A DNA stretch of 64,000 nt from Tyto alba (Eukaryota; Chordata; Aves; Strigiformes; Tytonidae). Location of the stretch: NCBI RefSeq assembly GCF_018691265.1, contig NW_024881327.1:20515936-20579935 (forward strand). Reading direction: 5' to 3'. The notes under the pieces were generated by a model. It was not told the origin of the DNA. It saw only the letters and a program-made list of their open reading frames with translations, and ran no database searches. Made by a program: the position numbers and the translations under genes. Below are positions 38,301 through 52,200 of the stretch, piece after piece (the stretch's first letter is position 1; each line of letters opens with the position of its first letter).

Positions 38301-40462
38301 ACTTAGGTTCCCTTCTGTATGCAAATGGACTGAATATTTCTGTGTCTTGTGGCAGGTGTGTGAGGTGTTGCTACTGATATCCTATGGGTTTTGTGTAAAT
38401 CATAAACAACATTGCTCTTTGTAATATGGAAACTTGGTTTTGGCCTGAATGTGCTGAGACAATTTGGCTGCATGTATTATTATTTTTTTTTTTTTTCCAT
38501 TTAACATATTGTTCTAGCCATATCTCTTTAGTGTATCTGGTCTAATTAATATTTAACTTTTTATGGGCTGCTGGTTTAGCAGGATGATTAAGAATATACT
38601 AAAAAGATGTTCTAAAAAATCATTATATAGAGACATCTATAAAACTCTGTTTTTGAACAGTGTTTGGAAATGAAAGGCTGTGAAAAGATTGCAAGAGATA
38701 TTTCCTCTTGCTCAGAATCCTCTTGGTATTTACTGAATATTTTTTCCTGAGTAATATATAATAATATTTGACTACAGTTTCTGTGCTTCTGGATTTGTCA
38801 CTCCAACACAGATTTAATTTTGTCAGCACATGAACTGTATGAAACCATGTTTCTTTAAATTTTTTTTTTTTGGACAACTGTCCTAGCCTGTGCCAAAACC
38901 AGCATTTTTTTTTCAGAGTAATATACATATAATAAATGTAATATACTTTCTTACAAGGCTCTCCTAAAAGCTTTATTGGTCTTTGGATCGTGCCTGGGTA
39001 TGGGGAGAGGGAGGATTAGGTAGACTGAGTGTGACTAAAAACACTCACTCAGTATGCTAAAGCAAATGTGTGCTTTACCATATATAGAAACAAAATCCTT
39101 TGTGAACTTGAGCACTGTGTAGATAATAGTCCGTATCAAGCATATGCTGTGGAGACAAAGATTTTAGTTGGTGATACTGAGCATATGCTGAAGACTTGTT
39201 GTATGCATTTTATTTTAAAACTTCATGTATTAAGAAAAAAGGAATAATCTGCTTGTGGAAGTTTCTTGTTAACAATTTCAAAAGAAGCTATCCGAGTAGC
39301 TTGAGAGGATGAGAGGAGGAAAAAAAAGAAACACATAAGGGCAAATCTGCAGAGTATGGTTGCCTTTAGAGATAAAATTTGCTGGGTATAAGCCAAACCC
39401 CATGTTTTATTTCCCACCACTTTACTTATAAATGCATGAACCCACTAGGTAAATAATAATCTTCTCCTTGTGAAAAAGCTACCCTAAAATAGAGTTTAAA
39501 TCAAACACATGTATTTTACACTCAAGTCAGATCTATACCTACCCAACTGCACAGTTGTTCCCTTTTATATGGTTTATAGAAATTTGAACCAAAATTCTTG
39601 ATCAAACACCTCTGAGCTTTGGAACATCTGAAGTTGGGTCCAAATTCTGAGACTGGATATATGTCTAATTTTAAACAGTCCATAAATTAATTTCAGTTAA
39701 GAAACTTTTTCTCTACGAAAGTTGCAAGAAATGCTTCAAGCTCTGTGTGTGTTAGCAGGCAGCGTGGTGCAGTAGGAGCAGATCAGTCGGTATTGAGGAC
39801 CTGGCATCTACCTAATATGTGTTTGAGGGAGGGGCTGTCTACCTCTAATTTGATGCTATGGCCCGAATTCCCACTAGTGGTTGGTGCTCATGAGCAGTGC
39901 ACCCAGAGACCACCTTCGAGTTGAATGTCATTGTAAAGGAAACCCCTCTGAAGCGGTTGTGTGGTGTGGAGCACAGTGCAGGAAGTGTGTGTGTGGGGGG
40001 GTTTACTTTCAATAGCATACTTCTGATCTGGACAAGAGTTTAAATTTTAAGTGGTGAAATGTGGTTGAAAAACTGAAAAGTTATTGAGTAGATGGAAACA
40101 ACGTAGTTTCTTTGAACTACTTTAGAGAACTTTTTAGATTTCAAATTATCAACACTACAGCATTATTTAAAAGACCAAAAGCATTTGTCTTGGAACAATT
40201 GATCCAAAAGCACCATGTAAATTAATCTGTGTATTTTCAAATGCAGTTCTTGGTTTACTCATCTGGAGAATTACAGTTTCACACAAGTTTTTTAACATCT
40301 CTCAGAACAGCCCCGCTGTTTATGCAACAGTAGCATAGCTGAGGAAAGCTTTTCACACCTGTTGATCAACATCTGAGGAGTGGAGATAACAAGCATGTGA
40401 AGTCACACTTCCTATCTTTCTCTCCATCTAAAAATAAATGCCATGGCTCTCTTCAGCTTGTA

Positions 40463-40481
40463 ATATATATATATATATATA
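40463..40481. repeat. (AT)n microsatellite
   Basis: A short alternating AT run of about 19 bases in the gene-free interval. Confidence 0.75.
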
Positions 40482-42323
40482 AAGTCTGGACACAGCTGAG
40501 AGGCATAGTAGCATTAAGCTAACATGATTTACTGGCTATGCCATTCTTAAGCCAGAAGATGAAGTGGATAGTTCTTTAGCTGGACACTTTGTAAAGGATT
40601 TGTGTCAGGAACCACTGACACCCTATTGACATAAAGAATTCGGTCTTGAGCGTGCAATAGAGAGAACTACTATGCCTTTCTCTCGCATTTAAATCTGTAT
40701 ATTCAGTTCCCCCAGACTGAAGTGACTGTAGGATGAGATTTCCTATTTTTCTCCTCTACTAGGATATTAAAATCTGCATTAACTGAAAATCTTTTTCCTT
40801 TATGTTACATTGGTGTAAAGGTTTTCACCTAGGTCAGTACTTGTAATTAGATAGGCTGACCTTCTAATTCTATCAAAATCATGTCCAACCTCAGACCTCT
40901 CAAAATAGCACCATGTGATGATGTAATACCACTGATTTTTCCCCAAAGTTGTGGCATCAGGTCATGTTCTATGACCTTCTTTTAACCTATCACTTCTTGT
41001 ATCTATATTTCTGAGAATTTCCCCACATTTACAATTGATGGTTTTTGCCTGTTAGAGCAGTTTGGGGACTTCAGTTTTGAAAGCACATGATCTCATTTGG
41101 TTTTAGAAAGCTAATTTTGCCCAGATTAGATATTCAAAGGCGTAATACAAAAATTGTGTTTCATTCTTGCCAACGGTTTGATAAATCTGAAGCATACTTC
41201 TCTGTCAGGCTGAAAATGCCAAACTTCTATTATTGTCAAGTCACTTGACACTCACACTTTCTCATTTTTCATACCACTTGAAAAGAAATACAAAATCTTT
41301 ATCATATGTAGTAGATTTATTTTTACCTTCAGTTACCCCACAAATGAATGAACATTAAGCAAATATTTTAAAACACGGATGACATTTTAGGCTTGTAAAT
41401 ATAGACATTATGTGCACTCTCACTTTCAAAAGGATTTTCAGATCTATTTTATGGGCTTTATCAGTGGAAAAATATAAATGCTACAGATAGCCTCCATGGT
41501 ACATGAGAAGCAGAATTATGATTTGTGCCCCAAAATAATTCAGGAAGTAATCTTTAAAAGGGTGCAACACTTTTTTAATGTCTGCTTTTGATATGCAGAC
41601 ATAAATTATAATTGCAGTGATGCACATTTTAAAAACATTTAAATTCTGAAATAATACTTTAAGACATTTTGAAAAAGTCTTTGAATATGTGTGGACATCG
41701 TATTTCAAGCTTTGGGATTCGTCTGAATTTTTAAAATAAATTTAAAGTATGTACAACTTCTTACTTTGATTCCATAGTCTTCTTGCATTTTTAGCTTCTT
41801 ATATTGTAGAATGGGGAAGGTATGTAAGATATTTTTCCACCGAGTTGTTAATTTCTGCTAGTCTTTTGATATAAAATTTTGTAGATTTTTCTACTTTAAA
41901 GTGGATTCATTTATGAACTGTGTTGATATTTTTTTGAAAATGCTAAGGTTTGGTTTGTCAGTCAGGTAGCTGGCACCTACCTGAAAGCAATGTAGCCCTT
42001 GAAAGCTTTCAGAAAGTGATTTAAAACTTTATTCTTTCTGCCTTTTTTTTTTTTCCTTGGGACTTCACAGCACATTTTATAGAAGATCTTTCCTTTGCAT
42101 ATTTTAATTAACATTTATTTTTAAAGTTGTCCAAGTTTTAATTTACCAGCAATAAAGACATTATGATGCTATTTCTCTATTGTTTCTATTGTGGTAAATG
42201 AAAGATGGAGATGCAAAAACCAGTACCATTTTCTGCAGAAAGGTTTTTAAACTTACTTTCATTCTAAATTTGCAGTGAGCTCATATTAAAGTGTGGTGGC
42301 TTTCTTTTTTTCCCAAAAAGCAA

Positions 42324-42340
42324 TGTGTGTGTGTGTGTGT
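42324..42340. repeat. (TG)8 microsatellite
   Basis: Eight TG dinucleotides downstream of the PDLIM3 stop codon, outside or near the end of its likely 3' UTR. Confidence 0.75.
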
Positions 42341-42437
42341 CTCAGAACAATTTTCTGCTAGGTGATGTGAAAGCTGATTTCACTGCAAATCATTAAAACA
42401 ATGTAGAGCTTCTGTTTTGCTTCTTACTAAACAGTGT

Positions 42438-42478
42438 TTATTATACTAGCCATCTTATCGTATGACTTGTTATTTATT
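42438..42478 (-). terminator. PDLIM3: Candidate PDLIM3 polyadenylation signals
   Basis: TTTATT on the plus strand at 42438-42443 and 42473-42478 reads AATAAA on the minus strand, about 590-625 bases after the stop. Other AATAAA copies further down cannot be excluded. Confidence 0.35.
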
Positions 42479-43062
42479 CCTCACAGTTGCCGCATCAGAA
42501 AATTAAGTCAGTATAACCCCAAATTTCAAGCAAAGTAAGCAAAATCTATTTTTGGCATACATTAATGGTAGTTGAATAATAGATGGTAGAAGCAGACATG
42601 TACAACTGCTTATTTTTTACTATCCATGTAAAATAGCTGCTTTTTAAATGATCTGTCAAGTTTCTACATTTGTTAGGGCCCAGCCTGTAGCACTTTGATG
42701 GCTTTGGTGTTTGCACAGATACTTAATTTATGTTAAAAATAATGTCTTGATTACAGCACTTATATGCTGTAGTAATCATGTAATATCTCAGCTGTTTCAC
42801 TTTTTGTATTCCAGTACAGCTGTTTTAGTTTATACTTCATTGAATTATATTGTCAACTTAAAATATAATATTTTAGCAGAATTTTACTGGTATAATATGC
42901 TACTGCTGGCTAATAGGGACCTCCACCTCCCTCAGAATCCCACAAAAAAAGATTTAAAAGCTGCTACTTAGGGATGAGACAGAAGTCCTGACGCTTGTAC
43001 TGCAGTTCTAAGCTGTTAATGGCTTTTTGTGTGCATGCATATATTCATGTGTTAACATAAGA

Positions 43063-43252
43063 CTAGCATTTTGGGTAAACAGTAACTGCTTCATATCCCT
43101 CTGGTGGCCTCATGCGAGCTCGTGCATGAGCTTCACAGTATAGTTGGCCCTCCACAAAGAAGTAGCCTTTTTGTTTCAGGTTGAGATTGCAGTCAGAGCA
43201 CACAAAACATTCTGGGTGCCGGTACTTATCACGTGCCTTCACCACTGTTCCT
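43063..43252 (-). CDS. PDLIM3: PDLIM3 last coding exon, LIM domain and stop
   Basis: The exon encodes [20 protein letters not shown], then [21 protein letters not shown] and the end VTVYPKC followed by TAG (43063-43065). His/Cys of HPEC, the CxxC in CSDC and the CxxH in CEAH complete two zinc sites. Human ends in YPKA as I recall; here it ends in Cys. A likely poly(A) signal on the minus strand is at about 42438-42478, giving a 3' UTR near 600 bases. Confidence 0.95.
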
Positions 43253-46200
43253 CTATATGGAAAAAATGAAGAGAAAAAAACCAATTAATTCATATGAATT
43301 TAAAGTGAGAAGAAACTATGATATGACACAAAGTAAATTCTAGGTATTTATCTTAAGGCTTTTAGGTTGTTCATCTTTTTTTTTTTTTTTTTTTTTGGCT
43401 GTTGTTTTTTTGTTTTTCAACAACTATATAGTTTAAGGTTGGAAGCGGAATTTGAATAAGTGACATAAAATGCTGTGGAGTGGATCACATAGTTCAACAG
43501 TTCATCAGAAAACCAGAGTTTGAAGAAACACGTTAGTTTGGTTACAACACAGAAAATAGTCTAACCTATCAAAATGGTGACAAAATGAGTTTAAAAACCA
43601 CTTTTTTTTCTCCCAGTGAGTGTGTTCTCTGAGATCATCATTATCTGTGTTCTTTGCTGAAGTTAGTGATGTCATTGAGATAGAATCTGGTAGTTTTAAA
43701 ACAGGCCAATAGAGCTTTCTGGATACTCCCACTGGTTTGGGAGGAAGATGCCTTACACTACCAATAAACTTTTGAGAATTCACAGCCTGCAACAATACAG
43801 CACAGGTAATTGCTGGTTTCATTATGTATATGTTAATGATTGACTTGCAAAAGGTCATGAGAAATCTTGATGAAAGCCTTGGCAGTACATATTCAAAACT
43901 GAAATAATCTGTATTGAAAGTGTCTAAGGTACAGGTTAATAATTTGGGATTTAGAACAATATATTTTTATATTTCTGTTCTCTAGAAGTATTTTTCTACT
44001 AGTGCAGATGGAGACCAAGACCATCACTTGGAAAGCATTTCTGTAGTCTGCAGTGGTGTTTCAGGCCATGTGCTTGAACTAGAGATTTCTAAAACTAAAA
44101 AGAAATTACTTACATAATCCCATTTCCACACTTGTCGCACAGTGGCACTTTCTGGGCACCAGGCATGGCAGTAGGTATCTTTGTTACAGGTGCTTTCACA
44201 CTTCTTGTACCCGTGGGGCGTCCATCTGAGAACCAAAACAATCCTGTTATATACAGGCTAATATAAAAGCATCTGATGCAGTTAAATACTTTTCCTGTAA
44301 ATACACTTCTGACTGTATTTACAGGCTTTCACTTATATCAACAAACAATAAAGTTTCTCTATATAAGTTTAGTGGGCCAGATTCCACCGCTTTGAAATTG
44401 GGAAAAATATGATGTAGTTGTAGCCATAAAACAAGTACAAAAATGATTATATATATAGTGCTCTCTGTCCTGTAGACATCATCTAATTTTCTGATAGCAG
44501 GTCTTGGGTAAAGCAAGAGAGGGCAGAGCATTTGACTTCAACATAGCAACATAACATAGTCAAGTCCTGTTGTTAGAAAGCTTCTTATTTATGTAACTAA
44601 CCATATAACAAATTCAGAAAGATTAGTAACATGATATGAATTATTGCAAAATACAAGAAATTGCCAAACAAAACACCACAATTATATATATAGACAATTA
44701 GATGTATTTATCCCTTCTCTGGTAAAAATTAAGAGATAAAAATTTAAATTTGAAGTATTTACCTTTTAGGTTAATTTTTGTATTATTTTATTCTTTACAC
44801 ATACTGTAAATATAACAAACTTGCAGCTTTAGTAATATTATTTTCAAAACTTCTTCATTTGAAGGAAATATGACTGTAAATTATATCATCCTCTTCAATC
44901 TTTATTTAGAATGGAGAGGGGATGGATAAAACTTATTTTAGGAGTTGGTTTAAATTTCTCTTTTCCTGAATGTGGAAGATAGTGTTTTCTTTCTTGGTGT
45001 CATGAGTCTATGCAGCTTGTCCCAAAAGTTCTCTTGCATAAAACTTGTTATCATTCAGTTAAAGTCAACTTTGTGCATTAGCAATCTTAAAATCTGAGAA
45101 GAGATTCTGAAAAATGTGATTAACACGCCCATTTTATTCACACAGGAGATTGCTAGCTATAAAAGCGAGGGGGGGAAACGTTAGGAGACTGTGTGCTATC
45201 TGTAAGATGCAGAATGACTTGGGCTTTTAGAAATTGGCATAGCTCTGATCTCTTATATTTTCTTCTGATTACCCCTTCCCACAAACATTTAAAAACGCTT
45301 TGAACAGGTAGAATATGTCATTATTAACCACCTTCCTCGGAGACTAAATTCTGGAGCACCTTAAAGGAGCCAGACTGGCGAGGTTGACTGGGCTCCTCCT
45401 GGTTGGCATGCAGCATCTTGTACACGTCAGACTGAGGCACTGCGTTGGGAGGTGGGTCACTGTATCACAGGGAAGAAGAGCAGATAAAGCAGTTTAACAA
45501 GCATAACTTCAAAACAATAGCTCTACCAGGCATAGAGTATGGTTCGGGAAACAAACAAAGACTGTGTTTCTACAGCTATGGAAAGTCTGTCCTTCAGGCA
45601 GCATTGCTTTATATAGCCTCCTCTTGATCTAAAAAGTGTTGAAAAAAAAAAAACTCTATGCAATTGTTACAAAAATAAATCTGCAAACTCGTGAAACTAT
45701 TTCCATAATTACTGTTCTGTCTCTCATGGCATTTGGAAATAGGCTAGTAGCTGTGTTTAACCTCAAAGCAGTTGCATTCATGTAATCAACTGCTGTATTA
45801 CCAGGTGCTCTTTGGTACTGTATCCAGAAGTTCCATTTTCACAGCAGCTGGCCTTAAGAATGTTGTTAAAATTGCAGCTCATATCTTTACATAAGGTCAG
45901 CTGAAACCTAAGGAAACAAATCTTTTGGGAGAGTATCATGACATGAAGGTGTTCGTCCTTTTCTAAGTTGTCTTGATCACTAGTTAATACAGTGATTATT
46001 TGGCTAAGATAATTGTTACTTACTTAATTTATGGAGATGACAAAAAAGAATGAAGTAGGTATTGCATAGTAGGAACCATGGTAAAGTGAACGCTAATGAA
46101 TGGAAATTCCATCTCTTAATTAGAATGGGACATGGCTTTTGTAATGGAAACGTTTTGATAAAAATATAAAGTAAATTATTGTCCAAACAACAGTTGATGG

Positions 46201-49200
46201 ATGAATTTCCAATGACATGTGAGCCAAAGATTTTACTGAGAATATTTCACGGTATTTTAGACTGTGCTGAATGTTTTAAGTTGATCATGATAGCTAACAT
46301 CTTAACTACTTGAGAGGAAGAGTAGATGACTGTATGCACTGGCAGGAATGAGGCTGAATGTGTGGCATCTGCAAATTTCAAACTGCTGCTGGGACTAATT
46401 AGAAAGGTCCAAATTTACTTCTCTGAAGTCTGTTACCTCACTGCTACAGACATAAATGTCCAGTTTACATTTTCTGTTACAACTGGCCTCCTACTGTCTG
46501 TTAAACCTTAGGTGAGTTTCCACTGGAAATAAGCAACTAATTCCACAAGGGATTAGACTTGGGTTTGCTTCATGTGGTTTGGTTTGTTTCCCTGGTAGCA
46601 TCTAAGATGTCAGATGGCACAGCAAGAGCAGCAGCAGTTAAGCAGTGACTCCTGTTGCTTAAGTGAATTGTTTGCATCTTCATCAATCAACAGATTTATC
46701 TGAGCCACCTTTAAACTGGTGAAGAAACTACCACTTTCTTTTCTTGTCACAAGCTTTGAGTTTTTACAGTTCTCACCAGTGGCTAATTAAATCCTCGATT
46801 CTCACCTCTTTACAAAAATATTTCTAAACATCAAACAAGTGATAACACAATTACATACAGAGGGCAAAAAAACAGACACAAAGGTGTGAGATAACATTTC
46901 TAAATGCATATACGGTGAAAACCAACCCCACAACAAAAGAGACATTTCAAACCTGTGTAGAGAGTCAGTTCTCAAACTGGGAATGCCTCAGGTATTTGTG
47001 AAATCTGAGTACTCTAGGCTTAATCAATGATTTCAGAGTAAAGAAAAAGCAAGTTTTTCTTTTATTGTTCTCTAATTGTTGTGACTGAGGGTAAATATTC
47101 ATGCAGTACAGTAACATCACTCTGCAAAGACTTAATGAACTACGTGGGTTTTTTTCATCAGATAGGATGAACTTAATACTTCTATATAAATATGATTTTT
47201 ATGGTTAGTAACAGCCCAAGTCTGCAAGGTGCTGAAGAAGGCTCATTGCTGCCAGTGATTATTGCTTATTTAAAATATTAGTAATTAGCTTTAGTTTACA
47301 CCATACATATGAATTAAGTACTGTTGTAAAAGAGAAGAATAAGTGAATATTGTGCAAAAGTAAAGATAAAGCAACATGAATGATGAATTGTCCCTTGAAA
47401 AAAATTAATAGTGCTTTAAAACTTTTTATTGTATAATCCTGATTGTTATTCAGATACATAAGATTCCTACCTGACTTTTAGTCATTGCAATGGATAAAAT
47501 TCAGAAGTGGATTTGTAGGCCTACAAAGCCAATTCTGTCATTTTTTGGACAAGAGCTAGTTGTACTGAATGAGTTGTCCTGAATGAGAGTTAAATATCGA
47601 AAACATTATAAACATCTACAAGATTTCCCAAGCTTCATAACCTGATTTTCAGGTTATTTCAGCAGTTGAAATAAGTTTGAGTTAATAATAATATTTTATT
47701 AATTATTAGTAAGAATGAGTTGTTAAATGGCTATTAAATAATTATGATAACAATAATAAATAGTTTTGAATTTTGGAGGCAATCAGAATCTTGATTTGGA
47801 GTCGTCACTCAGCTAATAGTCCAGGTAGTATCGTCAGTTTTTATTTATTAGCTACAAAAAGAAAATTCTTTCATGTGAAATATTTATTTGTAAGTTCTGA
47901 AGGACTCCTTTAATACTTTGGGTTAAAAATCATAAATTACTAGTATTTTAATGCAAATACTGAGTGGCATTAAATGACTTAGGTTCTCTCTAATCCTTTT
48001 ACCCATCTTCATAGAAACAGTGTGATATTACTGAAGCTCATGATTTTTGGTATATAGTCTAAATTTATAGATTCGTAAATATTAAAGATACTGCTCTAAT
48101 TACCTTATTACAGGTGTTTCCCCCAGAGCTGTAGAAACTTGTCCTTGCAGTGTTTCCATGATATTGTCATCTGAGTACAACTGCATAGGTGTGTTAAACT
48201 GAGCGTGTACAATCTTGACACCGGGAAGCTCCATTTCCAGGGGAATGTTAGGGGCCATCCTAGACACTGCTTTCAGCTCGGTAGGGCAGATAGAGCTAAC
48301 CGTGCTAATCGAAGAGGGGGTACTGCGTCCACTGCCACAGTCAATCCCCGAAGGAGTGCTGCATCCACTGTGTTAATAGCCAGATTACAGAGGAGTGTGC
48401 AATGCAGTATTGGATTATAGAGAATAAAGAGAAAAGTACAGGAATACGGTGATGTTAACAGGGCTGAAAAGCGTAACTGGAACAGATACAGATAGTCAAG
48501 AAAAGCAAAAGTATGTGTATTCATTGAAAAGTATTTTCCTGTAAAAAGTATCAATGCCACCTATAAAGCAGTCTTTAAAATTCTGTTATGCATTTTCTTT
48601 AAAGATAGTAATAATTCTTTGATACATTGAATAATTCAGAACATAATATTGCTTTACATTTTTAATGCTGGATTTTACTGAGGATTATTTAAACCTCCCT
48701 AAAATTCTCTGTGAGTAATTCTTAACATCTGCAAAAGGGTAGCATACATAGGTTATGTGAGTTGTCCATGTCAGTGACAGAGTAAACACCTCCAGTGCTG
48801 GAATCTTAGACACATCATTCCAGTCCTGTACCTCACAACCATCTCAGTGCACAGTTGGAGACTACTATAAAATAGTGTAAAATAATCCATGTGACATTTC
48901 CTAGATTTCCTTAAATTCTACAGTAAGATATTTATTAATCTTTTAAAATGAGCTTAAAAATATATTTCATGTTAAAAATATTTGTTGTAAATTTTAAAGA
49001 AGAAAAGATACTTAAACAGCCAGGCATACTTTTGCATTTCTAAAATACAGTGTTTACAGTAAAATGTAAAGTGGTCCTTCACAAGAACAATGGGTATGTA
49101 TTCAGAAAATTAATTTTACTGCTGTTGAAGTAGAGCTTCCATATAATTTATATATAACTAAAAAGATGTACAGTTTTTTAGAAATACTCATGTTGCTTGA

Positions 49201-52200
49201 CGTCACTGAAGTAAAGTTACTGGACACCAATTTGACATCTCTGGAAAAGGATTAGTAAAATAATGTGAATGTTAAACTCAGAGTCTTTTTCAGTGTCACT
49301 ATTTTGAACACTTCAGTCTTTTCTCCACAGCCACTCAGAGGCTTTCTTTGTTACGAGATATTTCTTTGCTGTTGCTGTGTAACAGCACATAACCCAGGCT
49401 TACCACAGTCATTGTTTAACATTTATGTGATATTTGCAGCTCTGAGATGATAAATGCTTAATCTCTTTCCTTCAACCTGCATATCAGGGATGTGGTTAGT
49501 TCTTTCTAAACTGAATGTTTCTCTGTAAACCTGGGAGAATACTCTGTTTCCCAGTTTGATAGTACAGTACTCTGCCCAGTAGCTACTTCTGGGTGGAGAA
49601 GATGACACAGAATTCTCCCTTTGATTCAGAGGGGAGTTTGTGTAGGACCACTTTCTCAGAGATGTAAAGGGAAGTATATTCTCTACCATCAAAGACATAT
49701 CAAAACAAAGGTAATTCCAGAAACAGTAGTCAAGCCTTAAGGCAGAAGTACAGTTCTTCATCATTGCCTAGCATGAGCCAGCCAAAAAATTCACACAGGG
49801 GCAACTTATAAATTTACAGTCTTTTCTTTTAGAATAATCAAGACCACCTTTAGATCCTGCAGTAGAGTAAGTTTTGTCAGTGCTGATTATGTTAGTAAAT
49901 GGAAAGTAGCAGGAAGAGGCTAGAAAAAGCACAACTCTTGCTATGAGCAGCCAAAGTATTGTTAAAGCAGAATAAATTATAAGTATAAATAAAATATAAT
50001 TAAATATAATTTCCAGTTAGTTTTGACAGAGTTAAGTCCAAAATTGTGACTAATGTTTGATGTATTAGCTCAAACCCACAGCCCAGAATCAGCTCTTCTT
50101 TTAGTCAAAGTCCTATTTAGCATCGTTTGTCTTTCCTAAAGGGATATTTACAGTCAAGGAGGTGGTTTGTTTTCTGCTGTGTTTAGCAGAGGATACATAT
50201 GGAGCCAAACTGATGAAAAAGTAGCAGACAAACAGTGTGACAACGAAGGTTTTGTAGATATAACACCGTGCATCAGAGATTCTGCAGTTTGTAACTGCAG
50301 ACTTCTCCAGTGCTAGAACACCTGACAGACCTTGCCCAACTAAAGTTCTGAAACTCATTGTGTCACTGTCAGGTTAATTTTTGCAGGTTTTTTCCCCCAT
50401 TTGACATGCTGAAAAATGGTCATTTACTTCAGTATTTTAATGGAAAGTATTGTGTAATTGAGGCTTCTGAATTAGGAGATTAGGCTCTTGATACACTATA
50501 TTGAATCCCCATAAATCCGATTAGGTACCTGCAAATGGTACCTGCTGGTCCAAAGGTCAGTTTAGGTACAGTATGTAAGTGCTGCCTACAGAGGCCATGC
50601 ATGTTTGCTGAGGACTCTTGTCTTTTACCCTGTATGAGCATCAGACTGCAAGGAGAGATGGGCACTTTTTCTCCACGGTGGCAGTGTTCTACATTGGTAG
50701 TTCTTGTTCACAGAAGGATGGGGCTCTATCTATCTTCTACAGTCTCTTCTTTATCACTCAGGTAGTTGAAAAATTTAACACATCTCACAAAACTGATAGT
50801 CCATACGAGAATGTCCTTTGTACACAGGAATCAAGTATCATCCTGTTCTTCTGGTCTAGTTTGTCAGACTTAAACTAGTATCATTGAAATGTAGGCATTT
50901 TGAACTTCCAGAACACTGAATAAGTCCACTGGTAAAAACTGCTATTGCTAGAAAGGATAAGGGTAGCAAAACAACATATTGCATTACTCGGGCACTTTCG
51001 AGCTTCCTTTCATTTTTAGCCACAGTGTTTGCATTGTTTTTACCCCTCTGTATTTAATAATGTAAATAATAGTGGGGCATTTCATCTCCAGTTATGATAG
51101 AAGAATATTACACTAAAATGATGGAAATAAACATAGAAGCTTTCCTGCATTTTAGAACTTTACTTGTATGGCATCAGATAGTTCTATTTTAGCTCTGCAT
51201 TAGGTTGCCTTCTAAATAGAGGACTGCTGAAAACTGAACAGTCTAGATGATAACTTTTAGAGCTAGCTATCTTTTATTTAGCAAGTTAAAAAATTACATG
51301 TATTTGCATTTGAACAGAAGAATTTCAGAGTAACATAGATCTATAAGGATACAATATCTGGTACTATGCTGTAAACTGAATCAGGTACATGAATACAGTT
51401 ACTTCAGGCTCTTATCAGTATAACTGAGATGGGAGTGTGGGCCTGCTTTCTTTTGGAAATAGAAAGTTGAATTTCTAGCCTGATGTCTGCAATTCAACCA
51501 CTTCATTTTTTCTTTCTTTTTTTTTATATCAGTGTTAGACGATATGCTACTATAAGTAAATTTCAAATGCATCAGTATGCTTTATTAATGTGAATGGTGA
51601 GTATCCATTAAAAAATAACACCATGCATCCAAATCCAGCACAGCACTCAGAGTTTATAACCTGCTTCGGCCTGAGACTATGAAAGGTTTGGGCCGAATAT
51701 TGTGCTTGTGTTCAAAGTAGTTCATATCCTGTAAAGAAAAGAGGGTTAAAATAACGTTCTTTGGCCTACAGGTGCTTATTTCTAGTTAAAAATTAGATAA
51801 GAAATTTAAAAAATTATAACCATGAAGTAACCGTGTTTTGTTTGTACATTCCTGGCACTCAGAATCACTTTAGTGTTCAGAAACATTCAGAGTAAAGTCC
51901 TGTTATAAGAGAGAAGGATTGTAGGTGGTGTTGCAGCCCAGCATAGAGGGCAAATTTTAGCTACCTGCAGCGTTGCTACTACAGAGATGAATGGGTAGCT
52001 TTCCGTGTTGGAAAAAATTGCTTCATTTATCACCACTTTTTTGGATAATCAATAAACTGATTATCAGAAAAAAAACAGCAAGAGCTGGACTTTTTAATTG
52101 AAAACAAAACAGACAGTGATATACCACAAATGACCATGTATTATAAGTAAATAACAGTACTCACTTTTGTGATGAGTTAGGAATGAGACCCCTCAGCTGT

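Larger units (their letters stand above)
30600..42430. other. Gene-free interval between CCDC110 and PDLIM3
   Basis: Nearly 12 kb without an exon that I can recognise on either strand. It contains poly-T tracts, an (AT)n run, one 20-bp palindrome and a more GC-rich patch near 34200-34500 with overlapping short open frames of no known family. I found no clear CR1 or LTR ends by eye. It could hold enhancers or a noncoding RNA, but the sequence does not show one. Confidence 0.55.
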
